Source: Candidatus Hydrogenedentota bacterium | Lineage (GTDB): Bacteria > Hydrogenedentota > Hydrogenedentia > Hydrogenedentales > CAITNO01 | Direction: 5' to 3' | NCBI GenBank assembly: GCA_023145975.1 | Contig: JAGLCZ010000739.1 | Span: forward strand, 1 to 12,116 | Length of the DNA stretch: 12,116 nucleotides | In this document: positions 1-6,883 of the stretch, one piece after another | Layout of the letters: every line of letters starts with the position of its first letter | Numbering within the stretch: the stretch's first letter is position 1 | Position numbers and translations under genes: made by a program | Notes under the pieces: model-generated | Told to the model about the DNA's origin: nothing | Databases searched by the model: none | What the model saw: only the letters and a program-made list of their open reading frames with translations

Positions 1-105
1 ATCCCTTCAGGATGGACAGGTTCAGGGGAACATTTTCCGGGGGGTATCGCTTTGCTTAACCCCCGGCTATATTCCGTCACCTCTACCGAGGTGAAAAAAG
101 TATAA
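1..105 (+). CDS. C-terminal end of an unrecognised protein (partial)
   Basis: Frame 1 is open from the window edge to a TAA at 103-105 and gives 34 residues, ending in STEVKKV. The piece is rich in Gly, Pro and Ser (it contains SGWTGSGEHFPGG) and then turns basic. It reads like the tail of a real protein, but I recognise no family. The next ORF starts 16 bases after the stop in another frame. The call rests only on the open frame and protein-like composition, so upstream sequence is needed to name it. Confidence 0.4.
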   Translation: MPSGWTGSGEHFPGGIALLNPRLYSVTSTEVKKV

Positions 106-121
106 AGTACGTCTTTTACGG

Positions 122-319
122 ATGAACCAAAAAGGTCGTTATTCGTTGGGAAGTGCCGCGGATTTTGAAGTCAATCTTTCGAAAAGGAAAAAGCGGCTGT
201 ATTACGCAATAGGTTTCGATATTTCTATTGCAGCGGTACGCTTGATTACAGAACGCTTGCCAAAGCCTTCAATGAAGAGAGGGGTGCGTTTCGAGTTTGA
301 CCCTGCGACTGTAAAGTAA
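122..319 (+). CDS. Small hypothetical protein, doubtful
   Basis: An ATG at 122 opens a 65-codon frame ending in TAA at 317-319. The product is basic, with a KRKKR run near residue 21, a short hydrophobic stretch (YAIGFDISIAAV, about 28-39) and a second basic part. I recognise no family and see no Shine-Dalgarno sequence before the ATG. Codon choice resembles the neighbours, so it is not obviously noise. It could be a small gene, or a decayed 3' end of the upstream gene: its frame is open only from base 95, just inside the end of the upstream frame. It lies 49 bases before the polyprenyl synthase start. Confidence 0.3.
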   Translation: MNQKGRYSLGSAADFEVNLSKRKKRLYYAIGFDISIAAVRLITERLPKPSMKRGVRFEFDPATVK

Positions 320-331
320 TGCGGCGTAATC

Positions 332-361
332 TTGGTGCAACTTTAACGGCTGTGATACAAT
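332..361 (+). promoter_or_regulatory. Predicted sigma70-type promoter with extended -10 before the polyprenyl synthase
   Basis: A TTGGTG (332-337) and a TACAAT (356-361) are separated by 18 bases. A TG one base before the -10 (353-354) makes an extended -10. A transcript would be expected to begin about 6-8 bases after the -10, around 367-369, which is right at the GTG start codon at 369. No ribosome-binding site is visible before that GTG. This is pattern matching only; the consensus is not verified for this organism. Confidence 0.45.
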
Positions 362-368
362 TCCACCT

Positions 369-1352
369 GTGCATAATCAAGACTCCCTAATACAGATATA
401 TGCGCCCATAGCGACAGAGATAGATCGTGTGCGTGAGGTTGTGTGTGAAATATGGCATGACGCGCTGACTCTGGTATCCACTACGGACGCAAACAGTAAC
501 AAGCAGCAAGCCAAAGGCAAATTGCTGCGTCCAGCGCTATGCCTGCTTGGTGCCGGAGCATTAGGTAAAAAAGATATAAGCCAATATGCACGTCTGGCAG
601 CGGCGTATGAACTTATGCATATTGCTTCGTTGACCCATGATGATGTCGTGGATCATGCTTCCCTTCGCCGTGGTCAGAATTCCCTGAATACCCTCTGGGA
701 TAATCATGCTGCCATATTGGGCGGTGATTATCTGGTGGCACGCGCCCTTGAATTACTCACGGAATACGATTCCAGACCGCTTATCGTTTCAGTATTACAA
801 TCAATGCAGCGTATGGCTGAGGGCGAATTACGTTATTTTGGTCAGGATTTTATCCATGCAGGGGAAGCAGATTGTATTGCCTTGGCAGACAGTAAAACTG
901 CCAGTCTATTTGCCGCCTCCTGCACTGCACCGGCATCGTTATTTGCACCCGATCAGGTGCCGGTCCTGCACGAATTTGGAATTGGTCTTGGAATTGCATT
1001 TCAGTTGTTGGATGATCTGCTGGATATTACACAGTCGGAAGATGTACTCGGCAAACCTGCCTGTGGCGATGTAACGGAAGGAAAACATACCTTACCGCTG
1101 CACCTGCTGCGCATTGCTATGACGCCTGATGAACGGGAACGTCTTGCTGCGTTGACCGGGAATACGCTGTCTGTGATAGAACAGCAGTGGGTTTGGGAAA
1201 CGGTTCAACGACTGGGTGTTGATAAGATGACTGTAGCACGGGCGACACAATATATAGACCAGGCGTTGGCGGCAATTGCCCCCTTGCCGGATTCTTCTTA
1301 TAAAAAGTCTATGATAACACTGGCGCAGTTTGTGCTGGTTCGCCAGGCGTGA
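369..1352 (+). CDS. Long-chain polyprenyl diphosphate synthase (IspB/HepT-like trans-prenyltransferase)
   Basis: This 327-residue protein is a trans-isoprenyl diphosphate synthase. It adds isopentenyl diphosphate units to an allylic primer to make the long chain used for quinone tails. Visible motifs are GKLLRP (50-55), the first Asp-rich motif DDVVD (91-95) with RRG at 100-102, KTASLF (176-181), the second Asp-rich motif DDLLD (215-219), and GKPACGDVTEGKHTLPL (228-244). The residues 4 and 5 before the first motif are Ser87 and Ala86. Small residues there, rather than Phe or Tyr, fit a long-chain (octaprenyl or similar) product instead of FPP or GGPP. The usual RRGxPT sequence reads RRGQNS here, a mild divergence. 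The only ordinary start in this frame is GTG at 369, and the N-terminus (IYAPIATEIDRV) matches the family from there. The exact chain length is not decidable by eye. Confidence 0.93.
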   Translation: MHNQDSLIQIYAPIATEIDRVREVVCEIWHDALTLVSTTDANSNKQQAKGKLLRPALCLLGAGALGKKDISQYARLAAAYELMHIASLTHDDVVDHASLRRGQNSLNTLWDNHAAILGGDYLVARALELLTEYDSRPLIVSVLQSMQRMAEGELRYFGQDFIHAGEADCIALADSKTASLFAASCTAPASLFAPDQVPVLHEFGIGLGIAFQLLDDLLDITQSEDVLGKPACGDVTEGKHTLPLHLLRIAMTPDERERLAALTGNTLSVIEQQWVWETVQRLGVDKMTVARATQYIDQALAAIAPLPDSSYKKSMITLAQFVLVRQA

Positions 1353-1389
1353 ACGAAATGTTCTCCATGATGCAACCCGGGATGGTATC

Positions 1390-4089
1390 ATGAAAACAGA
1401 GAAACAGAACGATGTAAAATATATACGGCTGCTGGCGATTCTGCTGGTTATTGCCTTTATGTTGCGCTTCTGGTATTTGACCCATGTGATAGAAGCCCCT
1501 GATTTTACGTCATTACGGCAGGATATGTCGGTGCAGGATTATCAAGCACGGGCACTGCTTTCCGGTGATTGGACCGTGCCGGCCGGTCGCTCCGATCCTG
1601 AAATTACCGCAACACCCTATTATCGTCCTCCGGGATATAGCTACCTGCTGGCGGCAATTTATTTTGTCAGCGGCGGCAGTTATCTTGCACCCCGTATTTT
1701 TAATGTGCTGCTGGGGCTTTTGTCTATCTTGTTGATGGCGCGGTTGGCACGTATTCTTTTCGGTACAGGGGTTGCCTTACTTACTTCTGCGCTTATGGTA
1801 AGTTACTGGGGGTTCATTTACTACGAAGGGGAAGTGAATGACCCCGTTGTCTTTATCTTCCTGCTTCCCTGTCTACTTCTAACCCTGCACCAGTGGGGAA
1901 GAACACGTATGGTACGGTGGGCCTTGCTGGCAGGGGTCATCACCGGATCTTATGCGCTCATGCGTCCGAACATATTGTTGTACGGACCGATTATGGCAGC
2001 ATGGATGCTGTTGCTGGAATGGCGTGCAGGACGACTCAAAAAAACATGGTGTGCGTGGATGGCGCTGGCAGGAGCAACGGCACTAATCATTGCGCCGGTT
2101 ACGCTGCGCAACTACCGTGTCTCCGGTGAATTTGTACCCATCTCCACCTACTTCGGAGAAAATCTGCTCATCGGCAACAGCGAAGATTCTGATGGGCATA
2201 CTTCCTGGACACCCTATCTACAGGAACTGGAAGGGACAGGACAGTTTTCGGTTTGGGAATATGCAAATATTGTGCAGGGTTTGGGTCGTGAGATGGAGAA
2301 TGAGCATCTGACCCATTCCGAAGCGTCCACTATTTTTGCACACAAGGCGCTGAAATGGATAGGCGACCATAAATTGGCAACGCTGCAGTTGGCTCTTAAA
2401 AAGGCCGTTTTATTTTGGTCGCCCTGGGAAATCACTGGAAATAAAGTGGTGCACTATGAAAAAGCGCAGTATCCGCCATTGAAATATATGCCGGGTTTTC
2501 CCTATCTGTTCGCGTTGTTTCTGGGCGGTACACTGCTTCTGTTCAAAGACCAATTCGATAGATTTAAAGGGCGCAGTTGTCTTGTGATATTACCAGCGGA
2601 AAATGCAGTAACGGACAGCGTAAAGAAGAAGAGTGTTTCCACAGGGGATATGCTTTTGTTGCTGTACGGGCTGTTGCTTTCCTATTTTTTTTCTTTTCTG
2701 CCCTTCTTTGTCAATGCGCGTGCACGCCATCCCATAACCGGGTTGATGGCACTTATCGCTGCCTATGGGATATACCGGATTTGGTGTGCCTGGAAAAATG
2801 GAGACAAAAGAAAAGTGGTGGCGATGGCGCTATTATTTGCTGCCTGCTACGGCCTTGCCCGATGTGAATTGTATTCCTATACCCCCGATCTGGCGCGTTG
2901 GCACTATGCCCGCGCTGATTCATGGCTGCGTACAGGCGAAATTGATAAGGCAGCAACAGAAGCAAAAGCAGTGCTCACTGCAGACTACTCGTATTATATG
3001 CCTTTTCGGTTGGGGCATGCTTTTGCAGCAGCAGGTAAACCTGCGCTGGCTGCTGAATTATTGGAAAAGGCACTCAGCCCAAATCCGGAAAATCAGCCCA
3101 TACCGTACAGGGAAGATATTTATTTTCACATGGGAGTGGCATTGGCTGCAGACAAACAACGGGAAGCCGCACGCCAGGCATTTCAGGAAGCACTTCGTTT
3201 GAACCCTGATGATGCCCGTGCTCACAATGATCTCGGAGTGCTGCTGGAACAAACAGATGACTATGAAGGCGCTTTGGAACACTATCACGCTGCGGTGGAA
3301 GCACGCCCGGAGTTTGCACTGGCCCAAAGCAATCTATGCGATCTACTGGGAAGAATGGGTGATTCCACCGGTGCTATAACTGCATGTGAAGCGGCGGCAT
3401 CGGCAGCACCTGAAGTCGCAAACTACGCTTATAATCTGGCGGTTCAGTTTGCTGCGGCGGGACAGGAGCATCAGGCAATCGAACAGTATCGTATTGCACT
3501 TATCCTTGCGCCGGAAGAGGTGCGTATCTTAAATAACCTTGCCTTACTTCTTGAATCGCAGGGAGAAGCGGCAGAGGCCGAAGCGTTATTACTTCGTGTT
3601 CTGACTGTGGATCCGGTATTTACTCTTGCCCGTGCCAATTTGGGAAACCTCTATATTAGACAGGGAAAAATAGACAGCGGGTTGGCTTTGTACCTTGATG
3701 GGCTTGAACTAATCCCGGATAGCCTTGAACTGCTCAATGGCATCGGCTTTCAATATGCCACACTTGAAATTCCGGACAAAGCACGTGAATACTATGAGGC
3801 CGCCCTGGAAATTGAACCCGGGTTCACTCGTGCCAGAATCAATTTGATCCAGTTGTGCATTGAAACAGATGCCCTGGATGATGCGCTTAGTCACCTTGTT
3901 TTTTTGATTAAAAAGTTCCCTGAAGAACCGCAGCTGCACATAGATATGGGAATGCTGTACGTCCGGCAAGGCGACCTTGATATTGCCGCCGACTGCTACA
4001 AAAAGGCTCTTGATCTTGCTCCCGGTCGCGATGATATACGTGCTGGAATTGAGTCTCTGAAAACGCCTTCTGATCCCGTGGCGGAATAA
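1390..4089 (+). CDS. GT-C glycosyltransferase (PMT_2/ArnT-like) fused to a C-terminal TPR array
   Basis: The 899-residue product has two halves. Residues 12-490 form a polytopic membrane part: a first helix at about 12-30, a loop with an acidic residue in QDYQARALLSGDW (49-61), the RPPGYSYL motif (79-86) typical of PMT_2/ArnT enzymes, many further helices, EVNDP (148-152), and helices at about 421-440, 451-465 and 475-490. Such GT-C enzymes move a sugar from a polyprenyl-phosphate carrier to a protein or lipid on the outer face of the inner membrane. Residues 503-880 are TPRs with 34-residue spacing, clearest at 576-642 and 678-880, about ten units, likely periplasmic. The ATG at 1390 is preferred: an upstream in-frame ATG at 1330 lies inside the previous gene and adds a non-membrane tail. 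It starts 37 bases after the polyprenyl synthase, suggesting one transcript. Donor and acceptor are unknown. Confidence 0.8.
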   Translation: MKTEKQNDVKYIRLLAILLVIAFMLRFWYLTHVIEAPDFTSLRQDMSVQDYQARALLSGDWTVPAGRSDPEITATPYYRPPGYSYLLAAIYFVSGGSYLAPRIFNVLLGLLSILLMARLARILFGTGVALLTSALMVSYWGFIYYEGEVNDPVVFIFLLPCLLLTLHQWGRTRMVRWALLAGVITGSYALMRPNILLYGPIMAAWMLLLEWRAGRLKKTWCAWMALAGATALIIAPVTLRNYRVSGEFVPISTYFGENLLIGNSEDSDGHTSWTPYLQELEGTGQFSVWEYANIVQGLGREMENEHLTHSEASTIFAHKALKWIGDHKLATLQLALKKAVLFWSPWEITGNKVVHYEKAQYPPLKYMPGFPYLFALFLGGTLLLFKDQFDRFKGRSCLVILPAENAVTDSVKKKSVSTGDMLLLLYGLLLSYFFSFLPFFVNARARHPITGLMALIAAYGIYRIWCAWKNGDKRKVVAMALLFAACYGLARCELYSYTPDLARWHYARADSWLRTGEIDKAATEAKAVLTADYSYYMPFRLGHAFAAAGKPALAAELLEKALSPNPENQPIPYREDIYFHMGVALAADKQREAARQAFQEALRLNPDDARAHNDLGVLLEQTDDYEGALEHYHAAVEARPEFALAQSNLCDLLGRMGDSTGAITACEAAASAAPEVANYAYNLAVQFAAAGQEHQAIEQYRIALILAPEEVRILNNLALLLESQGEAAEAEALLLRVLTVDPVFTLARANLGNLYIRQGKIDSGLALYLDGLELIPDSLELLNGIGFQYATLEIPDKAREYYEAALEIEPGFTRARINLIQLCIETDALDDALSHLVFLIKKFPEEPQLHIDMGMLYVRQGDLDIAADCYKKALDLAPGRDDIRAGIESLKTPSDPVAE

Positions 4090-4107
4090 GAGGCAGGGTT
4101 GCCAGGG

Positions 4108-4136
4108 TTATTTTAAGTGTAGGTCTAAGGTATAAT
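4108..4136 (+). promoter_or_regulatory. Predicted promoter of the folate/pterin operon
   Basis: A perfect TATAAT lies at 4131-4136 in the 110-base gap before the SDR gene. The best-spaced -35 candidate, TTATTT at 4108-4113 (17-base spacer), is poor. A better TTGCCA at 4099-4104 is too far away (26-base spacer). The gap is AT-rich, with no evident terminator for the upstream gene and no riboswitch-like fold that I can see. Confidence 0.4.
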
Positions 4137-4185
4137 TTCTGTTTGTTGTTGCTTCACAGATACTATGTTGTTTTATCGTAAAGAA

Positions 4186-4189
4186 AGGA
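4186..4189 (+). promoter_or_regulatory. Ribosome-binding site of the pteridine reductase-like SDR
   Basis: AGGA, within GAAAGGAT, ends 10 bases before the ATG at 4200. It supports that start for the first gene of the folate operon. Confidence 0.5.
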
Positions 4190-4199
4190 TAAAAATATC

Positions 4200-4940
4200 A
4201 TGCAGGGGCTGAACGGAAGAACCGCTTTAGTTACAGGTGGAGCGAAGCGTCTGGGTGCGGCACTTGCCGGTGGTGTTGCCGCAGCAGGAGCACGTGTCCT
4301 TATTCATTATCATCATTCCCATGATGAAGCAGAAGAACTCGCCAGTCTTATTATTGATGAGGGTGGGGATGCTTCGGTAATCGAAGCTGATCTGGCAGAC
4401 CTTGTTGTGGCGGATGCGCTCATCGGACGGGCGATTGCACAGGTAGGTCCCATTGATATTCTGATCAACAGTGCCTCCATTTTTCAAGAAGTATCTTTTC
4501 TGGAAATGCCGCCCGATTCCATCCACGAAAACATGAATATCAATACGATTGCCCCCATGCTGCTTGCCCGCCGCTTTGCAGAGCAGCATCAAAAAGGGAG
4601 TATCATCAATTTGCTTGATACGCTGGTAATGGATTATGACAAGCTTCATGTACCTTATCATTTGAGCAAGCGCATGCTGCATACGCTTACCCGTATCATG
4701 GCGGTTGAATTTGCGCCCTATATTCGGGTTAATGCCATTGCTCCCGGTTTGGTTCTACCGCCTCCGGGAAAAGATATTGACTATCTTGAAGGACTTGCCC
4801 ATTCAAACCCGCTGCAGGCCTACGGTAATGCAGCGGATGTTGTGAATGCCGCACTCTATTTGCTGGGTTCCAGTTTTGTGACGGGTCAAACCATGTTCGT
4901 AGACGGCGGCCGTCATTTAAGAGGGAGCATGTATGAATAA
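4200..4940 (+). CDS. Short-chain dehydrogenase of the pteridine/dihydromonapterin reductase type (FolM/PTR1-like)
   Basis: A 246-residue SDR. The N-terminal Rossmann fold carries TGGAKRLG (12-19), where the basic residues suit NADPH. The classical NNAG is NSAS (90-93) followed by IF, and NINTIAPMLLARRFA (113-127) strongly resembles the matching helix of PTR1. The active site has Tyr153 and Lys157 (YHLSK). The usual catalytic Ser is replaced by an Asp (LLDTL, Asp140), as in PTR1/FolM enzymes, which reduce dihydrobiopterin, dihydromonapterin or dihydrofolate. A C-terminal GQTMFVDGG (229-237) is typical of SDRs. It is the first gene of the operon, and its end overlaps folB by 8 bases, so a role in pterin or folate reduction is well supported by context. 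The exact substrate is inferred. A general SDR (FabG-like) is less likely because of the Asp and the folate neighbours. Confidence 0.83.
   Translation: MQGLNGRTALVTGGAKRLGAALAGGVAAAGARVLIHYHHSHDEAEELASLIIDEGGDASVIEADLADLVVADALIGRAIAQVGPIDILINSASIFQEVSFLEMPPDSIHENMNINTIAPMLLARRFAEQHQKGSIINLLDTLVMDYDKLHVPYHLSKRMLHTLTRIMAVEFAPYIRVNAIAPGLVLPPPGKDIDYLEGLAHSNPLQAYGNAADVVNAALYLLGSSFVTGQTMFVDGGRHLRGSMYE
4921..4927 (+). promoter_or_regulatory. Ribosome-binding site of folB inside the SDR gene
   Basis: GAGGGAG sits inside the last codons of the SDR gene and ends 5 bases before the folB ATG at 4933. It decides the folB start and supports translational coupling across the 8-base overlap. Confidence 0.7.
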
Positions 4941-5307
4941 AAATATCCTTGATAAAGTACATATTCGCGCATTACGTGCGCGGTGCATCCTGGGTATTTT
5001 CCCGGAGGAACGGGAAAAAGCCCAGGAGATCGAATTAAATATTACACTACACGCTGATTTGCGTGCTGCGGGACAGAGCGATAATATCGATGATACTGTG
5101 GACTACAAGACGGTGAAAATTCGCGTGCTGGAACTGGTGGAACATTCCAGTTTTTTTCTGGTGGAACGGCTTGCACAGGCTGTAGCCGATGTATGTTTAG
5201 ATAACCCGCGAGTTGAGATGGCAACAATAATACTGGATAAGCCCGGAGCACTTCGTTTTGCACAAAGTGTTGCAGTAGAGATCACGCGGAATAAAAGCCA
5301 TGGCTAA
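4933..5307 (+). CDS. folB: Dihydroneopterin aldolase
   Basis: FolB splits 7,8-dihydroneopterin into 6-hydroxymethyl-7,8-dihydropterin and glycolaldehyde in the cytoplasm. The 124-residue length is normal for the family, which forms octamers. Visible features are the N-terminal GIFPEEREKAQEIELNI (21-37) with the conserved Glu, the DYKTV segment (57-61) with the family Tyr58, LVERLA (76-81) with the pterin-anchoring Glu78, and the catalytic Lys103 in LDKPGAL (101-107). The ATG at 4933 has a strong GAGGGAG upstream and overlaps the SDR stop by 8 bases. The 3' end overlaps folK by 8 bases. Position between a pterin reductase and folK/folE confirms the folate role; some FolB proteins also have epimerase activity, which the sequence alone does not exclude. 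Confidence 0.92.
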   Translation: MNKNILDKVHIRALRARCILGIFPEEREKAQEIELNITLHADLRAAGQSDNIDDTVDYKTVKIRVLELVEHSSFFLVERLAQAVADVCLDNPRVEMATIILDKPGALRFAQSVAVEITRNKSHG

Positions 5308-5839
5308 ATTTGGTTCAACATACACTGGAGTCTGTTATATTGGCGTTGGCGCAAATCTCAATCCGGAAAGCAATATTCTGCGTGGGTTGACCCGTCTGCA
5401 TCGTCTATATCCGTTAGTGGGTATTTCAAATTTCTACCGAAGCAAAGCAATTGATCGCACGGAGCAACCTGATTATTTGAACGGGATAGTTGCTGTTCAG
5501 TATTCAGGGGTAGTACGTGTTTTGAAATATGACGTGTTACGAAAAATAGAGGCGCAGTTGGGCAGAGAAAGAACAAAAGATGCTTATGCTGCCCGTCCTA
5601 TTGACTTTGATATTATCCTTTGCGACAGTATGATACTTCGCGAACCGGGTCTGGTGGTACCCGATCCGGATATTCGGCGACGACCGTTTCTTGTGGCAGC
5701 CTTGCTGGATTTAGATCCATCGGTTGCGTTGCCGGATCGTCATGGTGCCTTAAAGGGGCTTTTGAAAAGTCCTGCGCTAAAGCAGCTTCAAACTGCACGA
5801 AGTTTTTCCCGTGCACTAAAAGAAAGGTTCCTGAAATGA
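5300..5839 (+). CDS. folK: 2-amino-4-hydroxy-6-hydroxymethyldihydropteridine pyrophosphokinase
   Basis: FolK transfers pyrophosphate from ATP to 6-hydroxymethyl-7,8-dihydropterin, activating it for coupling to p-aminobenzoate by FolP. The 179-residue protein shows IGVGANL (14-20), a PDYLNGIV segment (57-64), and the family signature region AARPIDFDIILCD (97-109), in which Asp102 and Asp104 match the two Mg-binding aspartates of E. coli FolK. PDPDIRRRPFLVAALLDLDP (121-140) matches the conserved substrate-binding C-terminal part. The ATG at 5300 lies within the end of folB (8-base overlap) with only a weak ribosome site, so translation probably depends on coupling. The last residues (about 150-179) are a basic extension. 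Confidence 0.93.
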   Translation: MAKFGSTYTGVCYIGVGANLNPESNILRGLTRLHRLYPLVGISNFYRSKAIDRTEQPDYLNGIVAVQYSGVVRVLKYDVLRKIEAQLGRERTKDAYAARPIDFDIILCDSMILREPGLVVPDPDIRRRPFLVAALLDLDPSVALPDRHGALKGLLKSPALKQLQTARSFSRALKERFLK

Positions 5840-6402
5840 ACGTTGACCGTGTTGCCGCGTTAGCTCGCGAATTACTGATTGAGATGGGCGAAGATCCAAG
5901 CCGCGAGGGGTTGCAAAAGACTCCGGAACGTTTTGCCCGTGCTATGCAGTTTCTTACTCAAGGATATAGTCAGAATTTGGATACAATTGTCAATGATGCA
6001 ATTTTCCAGGCTGAATCCAATAATATGATTATCATGCGCGATATCGAACTCTACAGTTTATGTGAACATCATGTTTTGCCCTTTTTCGGGCGTGCCCATG
6101 TCGGTTATATTGCGCAAAATAAAGTTATTGGACTAAGCAAAATTGCGCGCATCGTGGATTACTACGCCCAACGGCTTCAGATTCAGGAACGGCTTACAGC
6201 GCAAATTGCACGTTCCATTATGAGCTATACCGGTGCCGAAGGGGTTGGTGTTGTATTGGAATGCCGCCACCTCTGTACTATGATGCGCGGTGTCGAAAAA
6301 CAGACTTCTGTCATGACCACCTCTTCAGTACTCGGAAGTTTTCATGATGATGAAATTACGCGGCAGGAATTTTTGCAGTTGATTAATCGGAACATTCGAT
6401 AA
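5836..6402 (+). CDS. folE: GTP cyclohydrolase I
   Basis: FolE converts GTP to 7,8-dihydroneopterin triphosphate, the first step of folate (and biopterin-like cofactor) synthesis. The 188-residue product is the usual size of bacterial type IA enzymes. It carries EGLQKTPERFA (24-34), the zinc and catalytic segment LCEHHVLPFFGRAHVGYI (75-92) with Cys76 and His78/His79, IGLSKIARIVDYYAQR (98-113), QERLT (117-121), and the second metal segment ECRHLCTMMRG (142-152) with His145 and Cys147. All catalytic residues appear intact. The ATG at 5836 overlaps the folK stop in an ATGA arrangement and has GAAAGG 8 bases upstream. The frame is open further upstream inside folK, but that extension is not FolE-like. 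It is the last gene of the operon although it acts first. Confidence 0.96.
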   Translation: MNVDRVAALARELLIEMGEDPSREGLQKTPERFARAMQFLTQGYSQNLDTIVNDAIFQAESNNMIIMRDIELYSLCEHHVLPFFGRAHVGYIAQNKVIGLSKIARIVDYYAQRLQIQERLTAQIARSIMSYTGAEGVGVVLECRHLCTMMRGVEKQTSVMTTSSVLGSFHDDEITRQEFLQLINRNIR

Positions 6403-6461
6403 AAAATTGAGGATGGAACCAGTTTGTTTTGCATCTATTCGGCTCATAAGAGCGATGTAAT

Positions 6462-6490
6462 TTGTAAAAAAGGCTGTAAAAGAATATACT
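6462..6490 (+). promoter_or_regulatory. Predicted sigma70-type promoter of the tatA operon
   Basis: TTGTAA (6462-6467) and TATACT (6485-6490) are 17 bases apart, the ideal spacing, in the 232-base gap between folE and tatA. Transcription would begin near 6497, giving a leader of about 138 bases before tatA. This is the best promoter match in the window. No T-tailed terminator is visible between folE and this site, so some read-through from the folate operon is possible. Confidence 0.6.
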
Positions 6491-6500
6491 AGAGATGAAT

Positions 6501-6516
6501 AGGCTCAGATGAGTCT
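6501..6516 (+). other. Small hairpin at the start of the tatA leader
   Basis: AGGCTCA (6501-6507) can pair with TGAGTCT (6510-6516), with one G-U pair at RNA level; in practice the two innermost bases would open to form the loop. It lies just after the predicted transcription start. It is short and could be chance. Confidence 0.3.
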
Positions 6517-6538
6517 GTTTTCAGGATCTTTTGGACGT

Positions 6539-6566
6539 ATAACAATAGGCTGTTGCCTTTTGTTAT
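6539..6566 (+). other. Strong hairpin in the tatA leader
   Basis: ATAACAATAGGC (6539-6550) pairs with GCCTTTTGTTAT (6555-6566) across a TGTT loop: 11 pairs with a single T-T mismatch. No T-run follows directly, so it is not a standard intrinsic terminator. It lies within the predicted transcribed leader, 68 bases before the tatA ATG. It may be an mRNA-stabilising or regulatory structure, or a protein-binding inverted repeat. Confidence 0.5.
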
Positions 6567-6620
6567 CAAAGGATCAATCGTTTTTGGTGTAATGTGAAAA
6601 ATACGTTACGCAGCAACCAT

Positions 6621-6625
6621 AGGAG
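6621..6625 (+). promoter_or_regulatory. Ribosome-binding site of tatA
   Basis: AGGAG ends 9 bases before the ATG at 6635 and fixes the start of this short gene. Confidence 0.65.
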
Positions 6626-6634
6626 CAATACCTC

Positions 6635-6817
6635 ATGTGGACTCCAGGACTCGGAGAATTGTTGATTATTTTTGCCATCGTGCTTGTTCTTTTTGGCGGT
6701 GGCAAACTCGCCGGCGTGGGAAAATCACTGGGTACAGCCATATCAGAATTCAAATCATCGGTCAGCGATGATAAGAAAGAAGAAAAAGTACCTTCTGACG
6801 AAGCACCCTCTGCCTGA
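6635..6817 (+). CDS. tatA: Sec-independent (twin-arginine) translocase subunit TatA
   Basis: TatA proteins oligomerise in the cytoplasmic membrane and let folded twin-arginine substrates cross. The 60-residue product has the whole family layout: a short N-terminal periplasmic stretch with the polar Glu8, one short membrane helix (ELLIIFAIVLVLFG, about 8-21), the hinge FGGGKLAGVG (20-29), an amphipathic helix (about 26-42), and a charged tail with DDKKEEK. The usual Pro in the hinge (KLPxLG) is missing: the sequence is KLAGVG. It has a good ribosome site and its own promoter. TatC is not in the window. The next gene encodes a protein with a twin-arginine signal, so tatA sits next to a likely client. 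A TatA/E assignment is preferred over TatB because of the short length. Confidence 0.9.
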   Translation: MWTPGLGELLIIFAIVLVLFGGGKLAGVGKSLGTAISEFKSSVSDDKKEEKVPSDEAPSA

Positions 6818-6883
6818 TTTTTTACATTGTCCCTCTACATAAAGGGGGGAATAAAAATTTTATATCCGGGAGAAATTGAGATC

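Noticed and set aside
1330..1389. Upstream ATG for the GT-C/TPR protein
   Set aside because: It lies within the end of the polyprenyl synthase gene and adds a charged leader unlike the family; ATG 1390 is better.
4090..4199. A folate or pterin riboswitch before the folate operon
   Set aside because: The gap is short and AT-rich, and I see no stable paired core or expression platform.
4227..4682. Minus-strand open frame of 151 codons opposite the SDR
   Set aside because: The + strand protein is a clear SDR with all motifs; the minus product has no recognisable features.
5620..5835. N-terminal extension of FolE into folK
   Set aside because: The extra residues are low-complexity out-of-frame folK sequence; FolE family length and the ATGA overlap favour 5836.
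6434..6458. GCTC-ATAA-GAGC stem after folE as a terminator
   Set aside because: The core is only 4 pairs, the outer CATC/GATG pairing needs a large one-sided loop, and no T-run follows.
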